This document shows positions 10,170 to 18,738 of a DNA stretch of 64,000 nt, in pieces. Origin of the DNA: Brachionus plicatilis (lineage: Eukaryota; Rotifera; Eurotatoria; Ploima; Brachionidae); the NCBI GenBank assembly GCA_010279815.1, contig QEOQ01000015.1, positions 62,001 to 126,000 on the forward strand, read 5' to 3'. A program made the position numbers and the translations under genes. Positions within the stretch are counted from its first letter, which is position 1. Every line of letters starts with the position of its first letter. Under the pieces are notes generated by a model. That model saw only the letters and a program-made list of their open reading frames with translations, was not told the DNA's origin and did no database searches.

Positions 10170-10852
10170 ATTGTCAAGATTATCACGACTACTTCTTAGG
10201 TATCCGACTTACTGATATTTATTAATAGAAAACATAGTGTCCATTGCAAAAAAAAATATTCTTTTTTTGATAAAAAAATTATTTACTATTTTCAGTTTTC
10301 AATTTTTTTTAAATATCTTTTATTACATATTGGATAAAAGATCAAAATAGATTTTAAGATAATGAATTACTGTCAGCAATATATTTTTATATTTTGGAAA
10401 ATATTTTTTTGACATATTGTCAAAACAGCCGAACTCTCGAAAGTCCGACACTAGAGGAAAATTTAAATTTTACCGGATTAAATACAAAAAAAATTAACAT
10501 AAATTTTTTAAAAAATTTAACAAAAATGAAATTCTAATAACGGATTAAAAAAATTTTTATATATTTAATTCATGTCAACAATGTTCGATTGTTTATTATT
10601 TTTATCAATGAAAAAATCTATTCTTTAAGATATGTAATTTTTAAGCGACATTTTAAAAAATTTTTGGTCGAATTAAAAATCCAAAAATATAAATAATTTA
10701 TAAAGAAGATGTCAGTTGTCTAAGCCGAATTATCGAATTGTATACAAGCTTTTATAATGCTTTTTATAAGAAAGGGAAAGGGAAAATGAAAAATTATTGG
10801 GCAATCGAATTTGTCGAATAATCGAAGACCGGATTTACGAGGGTTGACTTAA
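10170..10852. mobile_element. Pogo/Tigger-like remnant
   Basis: The right end, read in reverse, is AGTCAACCCTCGTAAATCCG followed by GTCTTCGATTATTCGAC, the layout of pogo/Tigger termini. The left end near 10170 has TTCTTAGGTATCCGACTTAC, a weaker match, and the centre repeats CCGAACTCTCGAAAGTCCGA. It is nested inside the Pack-type element. Boundaries are approximate. Confidence 0.35.
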
Positions 10853-11121
10853 TATTATTATTAAAATAAAATAAAAAAATATTTTTCAAAATTATTAAAT
10901 TAATTTAATTTTATTAAAAATATATTTAAAATAAATCTTTTTAAAAAAGTACTAATTAAGGTTGCTTCAATCTTCGAAGCTCAGCAAAAATTTAATTTTT
11001 CAAATTAATAAAAATATTGACACTAAAGTTTTTTATTTTTCTCAAAAAATTAAATTAAGAAAATTTTCTTTAATTTTATACACTTTAAAAAATTTTGAAA
11101 AAATGCATATTCAATTTAATT

Positions 11122-11322
11122 TTAGAAAACCTTAAATATTTCAGTATCACAAAGATACTTTAGACCACAGGGATCATTTTTAAGATTACCAAAACTAATT
11201 GAATTTAAAAAAAATGAGCAATTTACATTTAAATCAACAGTGCCTAGGTTAAAAAGATGGTGCAATTGACCCATAAAAGTCTGTGAACAATTTTTTATGT
11301 TTACTATTACCTCTCCAACCAA
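11122..11322 (-). CDS. Possible captured exon, 66 codons
   Basis: An open minus-strand frame with several cysteines (NIKNCSQ, LNVNCSFF, NDPCGLKYLC) that ends EIFKVF before the stop. The cysteine spacing suggests part of an extracellular domain, but I do not recognise it. It sits in the same TIR element as the BEACH fragment, so it could be a second captured piece. Confidence 0.25.
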   Translation of the reverse strand: MVGEVIVNIKNCSQTFMGQLHHLFNLGTVDLNVNCSFFLNSISFGNLKNDPCGLKYLCDTEIFKVF

Positions 11323-11591
11323 GGCTTAAATAGCTATCACCCTGTCCGCATACACATCCAAGTCCAACTGGCATTCAACAAGCAAGAATAAAACATCAAA
11401 TCGTTAAAAACCGGTCCAATCCGACCTCGTCAGGCTGACTCAGCAACACAATACTTCTTTTTTCTGGCACAAAACAGTTTCCAAATAGCTAGTGGCTACA
11501 TCAGCTGCGATCTTCATTATCAAACAGAAATACATCATGTCTGGATCGAACTTTACCATTTCGCTAGAGCTGAGCACTAGCTGACAAACAA

Positions 11592-12417
11592 TTGAACAAA
11601 CCGAGCAATGAGAGTGTGACGCCGTTGCGAGTGCGGTCGAACACGGCCGTGCAGCTGCAGGGCGCGTCCAGGACGATGGGCGGCGTAGTGATCGGCTATG
11701 TGGGCGTGCGGGCATTTCAGCCGATTCCGATGAGCAAGACTGTGGAGAGTTTGGGCGACGCCAGCTTTTTGCTGGCACTGGTTGCCATGGCAACCGATGT
11801 CGAGTTCATGTACCCCGTCGTCAAGTGTCTCGCCTGTGTCCTCAAGTCAAACGCCTAGATACACAAAGAAATGGAGCAAATGCACGGCTATCAGCTGTTG
11901 GCCATGTTCTTCTAGCGAAAAAAAGCGCTCATCAATAGTCACGTGCTTAATTTGACATTTTCGATGGCTGTTTGCGACGACAATGGCAAATAAGTGAGCG
12001 GTGTGTACAACGCGAAGGCGTTCGAGTGTTTAGTGAGCGATTTGGACATTTGGCACGAGTGCTCGGCCGAAATAAGTCGCTGTTTGCACGAGAAAATCAA
12101 CGAGTTGTTGGTGAGTGACTGGCACAATGTGAAGCTGTTTCATGGGCTCAAAATGCTAAATAGAATTTTGAACAGTGTTAAATGCGAGGGCACTAGCAGC
12201 GCGCTGCTCACTCACGCTCGTCGAAAAAAGTTCATCACGTGCACCAACAATGACGCCTGGCTACACTCCGTCAATTCTGATACATCTCACACAACCATTG
12301 ACTTTGCTCAAGTTTAAGCAATACGCGGGTTTCAGTTGATTCAAGCCAATTTCTGCAAGTATCTCCACTTGACGTTGTTGTTCGATGCTCTCAAAATTAA
12401 TATCAATCAAAATTAAA
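11592..12417 (+). pseudogene. BEACH-family (WDFY3/neurobeachin-like) alpha-solenoid fragment
   Basis: One frame runs from 11592 to 12417 with four internal stops: TAG at 11856, TAG near 11910, TAA near 11991 and TAA at 12315. Segments include LLALVAMATDVEFMYPVVKC, EMEQMHGYQLLAMFF, LINSHVLNLTFSMAV, AFECLVSDLDIWHECSAEIS and LHEKINELL. The sequence order, with GYQLL, then L-NSH-L-LTF, then F-LL-D-D-W, is that of the armadillo-like region upstream of the BEACH domain in large vesicle-trafficking and autophagy scaffolds. I cannot say which family member. It is far more GC-rich than its surroundings and exon-like without an evident intron, so it was probably captured through cDNA or as a single large exon. 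Further upstream (11340-11590) similar composition continues but frames are broken. Confidence 0.55.
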
Positions 12418-12612
12418 TGGGTACAAGAAATGTTTTATTTTAAATATATCAATATTCTACTAAATTAACATATATAATTTTTTAAATAAATTATTTTAAA
12501 TTAAAATTCAAATTGCAACTGCAATTCTTCAAATTTTCTTTTCTATTTTTGAGCAAGATTGAACAAAATGAAAATGAGCAAAATTTTTACTTTGCCATAA
12601 TAAAAAGGTAAT

Positions 12613-12891
12613 GCCAAGTCAATTTATTGGAAGTCTTTACAAGCACATTTATTCTAAATATATTATGCAGTATAACGATGACAATTTCATATTGAATTTC
12701 AAAAGAGATTAGCAGAAAAAAACTGCTCAGTTTAATTACGGAAAATCGAAGAAAAAACAGAAAAAACCAAAAAGAGAAAAACGATTTTACAATAAAAATG
12801 TTAAAAACTTTGGATTAGATAAAGGTTTAAAACAAATTAATATAACATTACAAAAATTAATTAATATATTTATTAAAAGTTTTATAACTTA
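12613..12891 (+). pseudogene. Coding-like basic ORF remnant
   Basis: Immediately after the Pack element a frame of about 90 codons reads FIGSLYKHIYSKYIMQYND, then FKRD, one TAG, then a lysine-rich stretch (GKSKKKQKKPKREKRFY), and ends at TAA about 12891. Composition looks protein-like. Origin unknown; low-complexity lysine codons can mislead in AT-rich DNA. Confidence 0.2.
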
Positions 12892-13320
12892 AATTAAGAA
12901 AAAATATTTTTAACATAAATCATGGAAGAAAACTTTATTGACACTGGGTCAACCTTACAAAGGACTCCCCAAAATACGAGACAACAGACTGTATGTATGA
13001 TATCCGAGACGTAAAGAAGACCAAAAAGATCAAATCTTAGCACCGGTCAGAGCCCCGCAGAACCTCATTTCGTCGGTATGGCCGAGTTTAAAATTTGGAA
13101 GAATCAAGTGACAGTTTTAGAGGATCTCGTCTGGATTGTCAAATCAGAAGATAAAGTTATTGAAGAACTTTCAAAAAAAAATTGAAAACCAATGTCTGAT
13201 AATTGAAAAACTGACAAATAGAGTGCAGCAACTTGAGAGTACAGATAACGAAAAGTTCAATGTAAGAACCGTACAGATAGAACGAAGTTTAATGAACGAA
13301 TTGCTGTACTAGAATCCAAA

Positions 13321-13977
13321 ATGGGTGCTCAAACATCGAGACTAGAACAAAATGACGAAAGCAACGTTGAAATGTCTTCGTTACAACGAAGTCCCAACAC
13401 TTGTTCGTTCTTGGATTGGTCATCTATTGTTACTCAGCTACCTGGCGGAGGTGAAGGAAGAGAAAAATTAAGACCATCTCAGCCTCTACAGTCTCAGCAG
13501 ATAGATATGACGAATTCTGTCCTAGCAGAAAATCAAGCAAGAGAAAGTAAAAAGGAAAGTCTAGTCGTGTTTGGTTTAAAGCAAGAGTCAAACATAGATG
13601 TCGCTGAACAAGTGAGAAATCTTTTCCAAGTTATAGGTGTGAACACAAATAACATCGAGCATGTGCGTAGATTCAGACAAACGAACTCGAAAAGTGTTCC
13701 TCCGATTTTTATCCGTCTCAAAAAGGGCGTTGATAGAAATGGTGTCTTGACGGAAGCCAAAAAGTTGAGAAAAACTGTAATGAGAAATGCTGAAGTGTAT
13801 ATTTGCCCTGACCGAACAGAGTGCGAGAGAAGGTTAGACAAGCAGCTGAGAGAAAGAAGGGAAGTGCTCAACAAGGAGGAAGAGAGTAAGTATGGAGGGA
13901 GGAATTACCGATGGGTCATCCGAGGAAATGAGCTCAGAAGAATTAAACAAACGTCAACTAATACAGCAGATAAGTAG
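13321..13977 (+). CDS. LINE ORF1 protein (open part, 218 aa)
   Basis: The open frame starts MGAQTSRLEQNDESN. Residues from about 80 on (ESLVVFGLKQE, AEQVRNLFQVIGV, IEHVRRFRQ, PPIFIRLKK) form the RRM-like/ORF1p pattern of CR1-Jockey LINEs, which bind the element RNA. A coiled-coil region precedes it, from the ATG at about 13078, but is split by frameshifts, one at a run of nine A bases near 13172, so the true start is probably upstream. The C-terminus is basic (RWVIRGNELRRIKQ). The second ORF of the element follows within about 100 bp. Confidence 0.65.
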   Translation: MGAQTSRLEQNDESNVEMSSLQRSPNTCSFLDWSSIVTQLPGGGEGREKLRPSQPLQSQQIDMTNSVLAENQARESKKESLVVFGLKQESNIDVAEQVRNLFQVIGVNTNNIEHVRRFRQTNSKSVPPIFIRLKKGVDRNGVLTEAKKLRKTVMRNAEVYICPDRTECERRLDKQLRERREVLNKEEESKYGGRNYRWVIRGNELRRIKQTSTNTADK

Positions 13978-13989
13978 CAATTTCATTGT

Positions 13990-16690
13990 TAAAAAGAAAA
14001 ATAGAAAAACTGAGAATTTTAGAGTTAAAAATAATTATGTAATTAATGATAATAGAATAGTAAGGGGGAGTGGTGGATCTTTTTCTAGCCAGGACGAATT
14101 GTTGTTTAGACAAGAAAAGGAAAAGCTTTCGTCAGCTTTTTCTCACTTGTATTTATACAAATGCCACTTCACTCAACAACAAACTTACGAAGCTTGTTGT
14201 CCGGCTGGATAAGTTGGAAAGGCCACATATTGTATGTGTATCTGAGACTTCGTATTCCGAGTACTCGATACCGTGTATATCTGGATATACTTTATACCGA
14301 AAAGACAGAACGGGACGTGGCGGTTGTATATATGTGAGAGAAGACTTGGTTCGATGGAAGTGATCTGTAGAGTTCTATGTGCAGATGGTGTTGAACAGAT
14401 ATTGTGTGGAGTGATAAGTGGTACAAAAAGTTTGTTGGTGGGATGCATGTACAGACCACCTAAAAGTAATGGTTTGGTCACTGAGTGTGTGAATGATTCA
14501 TTAAAGGAGGCAAGGAAAATGATAGAGAATAAAATATAGGATCCGGTAGTGGTCTGTGGACATTTCAATTCCCAGAAATCAGCTGGACATGGGATGGCGG
14601 AAATGCCAGTGGAGAAAATGAGATGCGGTTTTTGGAAGGCTTAGATGAATCTTTTATGATTCAGTGTGTGGATTTTCCAATATTAATATATGGAAAAAAT
14701 GGAGATTCAAGTTTACTGGATCTACTGTTAACGAGTGGGCCTGAAAGAGTTTTGAAAGTGAATGCTTTGCCACCACTAGGTGAAGCGGATAAGGCTCATG
14801 TGTTTTTAGAGTGGAAATTTGCAATGAAAGATCTGAGCACAAGATTTTCGAAAAAAAAGAGAAAAAACGTAAGAAAAGTTGATTTTGACCAAATCAACAC
14901 TGGTATGGGGTCAGTCGACTGGAAAAAAGAATTTTTTGGACGAAATGTTAATGAATGTCATGCAGGTTTTCTGAATGAGTATCTGCGACTTTATGAGAAA
15001 CACGTCCCGGAGAAAAGAGAGAATTTGTGAAAGAGCGAAAAATGGATGAACTACGAGGTTAATAGAGTGATAAAACTTAAGCATCGAGCTTGGTATAAGA
15101 TGAAATCATGTAAAAAAGTTCTTTCGAAATAAGTAAATATGATTATGGAAAAGCATGTAGAGAGTTAAAACAGAAATTAGGAAAAGTAAAATCGGATTAT
15201 GAGTACAAACTGTCTAAAAAAGCAAAAAGTGATCCGAAACTAATCTATGCTTATGTAAGAAGCAAAATGTACGTAGTAAGTTCATCCACTTATATTGAAA
15301 AACTGCTCAAAAACGATGTCAGTGCCATTGAAGATAATATACGCAAAATCATTAGAGACAGGAAAAATTCCAAAAGAGTGGAAAAGAGCATGTGTCGCAG
15401 ATCTTCAAAAATCATAATAGATTTGTTCCAAAGAAAGGATGTGTAACGAACCTACTTGAATCGCCTGATATTATCACGAATGAGTTGGCCAAAGGTAACA
15501 GTGTGGATGAAATACTATTAGACTTCTCAAAGGCTTATGATACGGTACCGCATCAACGACTTCTTCATAAACTCCGTGGTTATGGGCTAGGTGAGAAAAT
15601 AGTAAGGTGTCTCGAAGACTTTTTGAGTATGAGAACTCAGCGAGTTGTACTTGGTGATGGAGTTTCTAGATAGTCGGAGGTACTGAGTGGAGTTCTGCAA
15701 GGGTCTGTACTTGAACCCCTCCTATTTGTTGTGTACATAAATGACCTACCCGACTGCGTTTCAAATAAAATGGATTTGCATTCAGATGACTCAAAAATAC
15801 TCGACATAGTTAATAATGTTTATGAGAGAGCGATGTTACAGAAAGATCTACAGAAATATCAGTCAATGGATAGAGGCTTGGCGTATGGGACTGTGTGCTA
15901 ACAGATGTAAAGTAATGCATTTCGGCAGACTAAATGAAAGGCATAAATATACACAAAAAAGCAACAGGAATGCTATACTAGCGACCACAGATTGTGAAAG
16001 GGATCTTGGAGTGATGGTTTTATCAGATTTAAAGTGTACAAGAAAAGTGCTTGTGCGAAAGCGAGTAGGGTACTTGGAATGCTAAAGCGAACGTTTACAA
16101 GTAGAGAGGAAAGACTGTGGGTAAGATTGTATATTTCCATGGTGAGACCCAACCTAGATTATACAGTGCAGGTTTGGAATCCTGAAAGAAAGTGAAGGAA
16201 AGAAGAGTGAGAGGGCACTTGATCGAAATGTACAAATTAGTGAATGGAGTAGAAATGGTAAGCTTGGTCAAGAATCTAGTGATTAAATCAGAAAACAAGG
16301 AACCAGCCGTGGCGTTAAGAAGAAATAGCATCAGAGTCCAGAGAGAAAGTTTCCCATGGTATTGTGAATTTTCATACAAACTTTCACAATAGACTTTCAC
16401 AATAGGTGTAACAAAAGTTGTTATACTTTGTTACAGTTTCAGAACATATTTTGAACCGTTAGAACTAAAGTTATAACCTTTTTTACTTTTTGTATTGTAA
16501 TTTTTGTATAAAAAATAAAAATGCCGTCTCCCGTCGTCCTTAAATTAGAGACGATTTTGCAGCTCCATAAGTGCCAGACATGTTTTTTTCTCAAATAGAC
16601 TAGTTTCGCATTGGAATAAGCTGCCAGAAAATGTGGTGAAATCCAAGGCAACTGCTAAATTTAAAATGGCTTTAGATAAGTTCAATGGAA
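13990..16690 (+). pseudogene. LINE ORF2: endonuclease-reverse transcriptase, broken
   Basis: The endonuclease starts at about 14145 with YTNATSLNNKLTKL, then RPHIVCVSET, ISGYTLYRKDRTGRGG and, after a frameshift, GCMYRPP and VVVCGHFN (normally GDFN). Then comes DLLLTSGPERV. Reverse transcriptase pieces: TGKIPKEWKRACV, then a deletion removes the finger region before KNHNRFVPKKGCVTNLLES. Next are DEILLDFSKAYDTVPHQRLL, GVLQGSV and the catalytic box as HSDDSKI where ADDSK is expected. The tail includes KERRVRGHLIEMYKLVNG, FFSNRLVSHWNKLPENVV and KFKMALDKFNG. Stops and frameshifts occur throughout (for example TAG at 14537-14539 and 15671-15673). The active-site box is changed, part of the palm and fingers is lost and an insertion splits the end, so it cannot be functional. 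Confidence 0.75.
16355..16566. repeat. Short insertion in the LINE 3' coding region
   Basis: LINE coding sequence stops at about 16354 and resumes at about 16567 in KCQTRHVFFSNR. The intervening 212 bp includes the string ATTGTGAATTTTCATACAAA, also present at 3037. CCAT occurs at both junctions. The type of element is unknown. Confidence 0.45.
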
Positions 16691-16955
16691 TCGGCTGCTA
16701 CAGCTCAACACGTCCAATTGGCGGTGATTGGCTCAGACAATCTACATGTTAGGTGTCGCATCAAGAACTAATACTACTACTTCTTTTATTATAACAAAAA
16801 CATTTATTAATATAACAAATTAATCATATTAAAATTTAATTAATATAACAAAATGATAATTTGTTATCAGCCGAATATTTTTGTGCTGATCAAACACTTG
16901 AAAGTTCAACCAAGCTGTTCAGTGGTAGATTATACTCGCATCCAACTGGTTCAGA

Positions 16956-17507
16956 ATGTCAAAAAACGACCAAGAAAAAGAATTTAATTTTGAGTTAATC
17001 AAAGTGCAATACAAATATTCAAACAACATTGATGACTATTAGCTGGCGTTTTGTCAGTTAATTCAATATCGAAACGAGAAATGGTTTGATTCTGAAGGAG
17101 CAATTTCCGATCACGATGAAGACAGAACCATTGAACAATCAAGCGACGAACAAGAAAGTGGAATTCATGATCAAGAGATTGTGTATGCTCAACTAGTAAC
17201 CTTTCATGATCTCCCGGATTCAACTTGGCAATCAAACCAAATGAATGTTTTGGCTGAACCATAGAATTTAAATCCCATGTCAAACGCTAAGAAAGCTGAA
17301 GAAAAGTGCATAAAACAATTAACATAAGAATACGCAGCTGCTATTACCTCAAAGAATATGAAAGATGCAGTATAACGTATGTGGAAAGCCAGTGGGGGCG
17401 AATCAAGAAAACGTATCTCGAAAAAAGATCGAGACGCTGCAGTGTTTAACTTACGCAAAAAAATTACTGAAAAAGTAGAAGCTCAATTAGCATCTGAGAG
17501 TTTCTAA
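16956..17507 (+). pseudogene. Orphan ORF with four in-frame stops, 184 codons
   Basis: One frame from ATG 16956 to TAA 17505-17507 keeps a protein-like composition throughout but has stops at 17040 (TAG), 17262 (TAG), 17325 (TAA) and 17373 (TAA). The start is MSKNDQEKEFNFELIKVQYK, the middle is acidic (SDHDEDRTIEQSSDEQESG) and the end is helical and basic (MWKASGGESRKRISKKDRDA, LRKKITEKVEAQLASESF). All four stops could arise from CAA or CAG by one C-to-T change. No frameshift occurs. I do not recognise the family. Either a young pseudogene or a relic of a nearby transposon. Confidence 0.4.
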
Positions 17508-17811
17508 ACAAATACGGTGAGACTCAGATTTATCTCTAAAATTTCTTATTTGTTTTTATTTTTTCTTATAATTGATTTTTTTATCATTATTTTAATTGGA
17601 ATTAGATTACTATATATAAAATTAGATTTTCTTGACATTATTTTCTTATTTTGAAAATTAGCAACAAATAAATTTAGCATTATTTTCTTTAATTATATTT
17701 TGACAATAAAATGTTTTGGCATTATTTTTTTTGACATTAAATTTTTGACATTTGAATCATTTGATATTAATTTACAGAAGACCAATTAAGGAACTTGGTA
17801 CTGATGAAGAG

Positions 17812-17860
17812 GGCAATGTGAAATTACAGTACATTTTTTGTACTAAAATTTCACATTGCC
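17812..17860. repeat. Perfect-ended hairpin
   Basis: GGCAATGTGAAAT pairs with its inverted copy at 17848-17860; the inner arms (ACAGTACA / GTACT) also partly pair around a T-run. It could fold as RNA or be a miniature palindromic repeat. Confidence 0.5.
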
Positions 17861-17949
17861 ATGAAGAGCAAGCTATTTTTTATTGTGAATTTTTGACAAA
17901 AAATTTAAATTTGTTTTTGATTCTTGAACCAATATTCACAGTAGACTAA

Positions 17950-18738
17950 ATAATCTAATTTGAAAAAATATTGATGTTTTTAAAGTGTTTATTTTACTTT
18001 GATTGATAACATAAGTGTAAGGATGGTTTATTTCCTGACAATGAGACAGAGAAGCGAGTGATACCTGAATGTTATTATGCTGGCGCTTTTTCCCTAAATA
18101 CCTTAAAGAATCCCTATAAGACTTATGCAGCAGCGTATGGATGACTTTTTCAGCCGGAGCCTAGAACCGATTGGTTGGTTCTATTAATAGTCTGTCAGCA
18201 ACCGACTTGAGCTAACTTTTCCAGTTGGTTCCGATTATAGAGTCACCTATTCAGCAGCTCTTCGAAGCAGGAAGCCTACTTCTTCTATATTTTAATATTT
18301 ATTAAAATATCCATAAGATTCGAGTTCTTGTTCAGAACTCTGGATGACTTATTCAGTCTTCCTTTAGTTTAACGAGAGACTTAAAACTAAGCCGCTCGGG
18401 CATTAAAGATAAAAGACAAAGTAAAGTTTATTTTGAATAATCTTTATTTCAAATACTTTATTGTACTATATGTAATTTAAAAAATTTAAAGTTTTATTTA
18501 TGTTAAAAATTTAAAATAACAAATGAAGTAATTTTCTTCAACTTCCTTTCCATAAAATTAAAATAAATTATAACAAATAAAATTTCGGGGAACATCTTCA
18601 TTACATAAGCATAAGATAACATCATGTAAGCTAAAATCCAAGACATATAAAACTAAAATAAATATGAATTAGTAGAGACATGCCAACTCTTGGCTTAAAT
18701 ATTTTTTCAAAATAAACTTGAATACAAAATAAATTGAA
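17950..18738. other. Spacer, moderately GC-rich in 18010-18410
   Basis: The stretch 18010-18410 is richer in GC than its flanks and could be an old retroelement, but I find no protein motif or terminal repeat. The remainder is AT-rich and would include the 3' untranslated region of the minus-strand receptor. Confidence 0.4.

Larger units (their letters stand above)
9977..12596. mobile_element. 2.6-kb Pack-type TIR transposon carrying a host-gene fragment
   Basis: Left terminus GGCAAAGTAAAAATTTTGCT; the right terminus is its inverted copy, and the arms stay similar for about 150 bp (9977-10120 with 12440-12596). Target duplication is a perfect 8-bp ATAATAAA (9969-9976, 12597-12604). There is no transposase. 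The interior contains a pogo-like scrap, a possible minus-strand exon at 11122-11322 and a GC-rich, exon-like BEACH-family fragment at 11592-12417. An element whose payload is cellular coding sequence between long TIRs fits the Pack-TIR definition. The superfamily is open; GG ends plus 8 bp would allow Merlin, and long TIRs would allow MULE. Confidence 0.75.
12921..16780 (+). mobile_element. Non-LTR retrotransposon (CR1/Jockey-like), near full length but defective
   Basis: Contains ORF1 (coiled coil plus RNA-binding-like domain), an APE-type endonuclease, a reverse transcriptase with an internal deletion, the C-terminal FFSNRLVSHWNKLP motif and a 3' end with a TAATACTACTACTTC tail. All parts are on one strand in the expected order. 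A 212-bp insertion (about 16355-16566) splits the C-terminal coding region. GC content is clearly above the local background, as for other transposons here. Confidence 0.8.

Noticed and set aside
11440..11793. 117-codon minus-strand frame opposite the BEACH fragment
   Set aside because: Shadow of the plus-strand coding fragment; the plus strand has recognisable family motifs.
14185..14568. Minus-strand frame in the LINE endonuclease region
   Set aside because: Opposite strand of clear endonuclease motifs.
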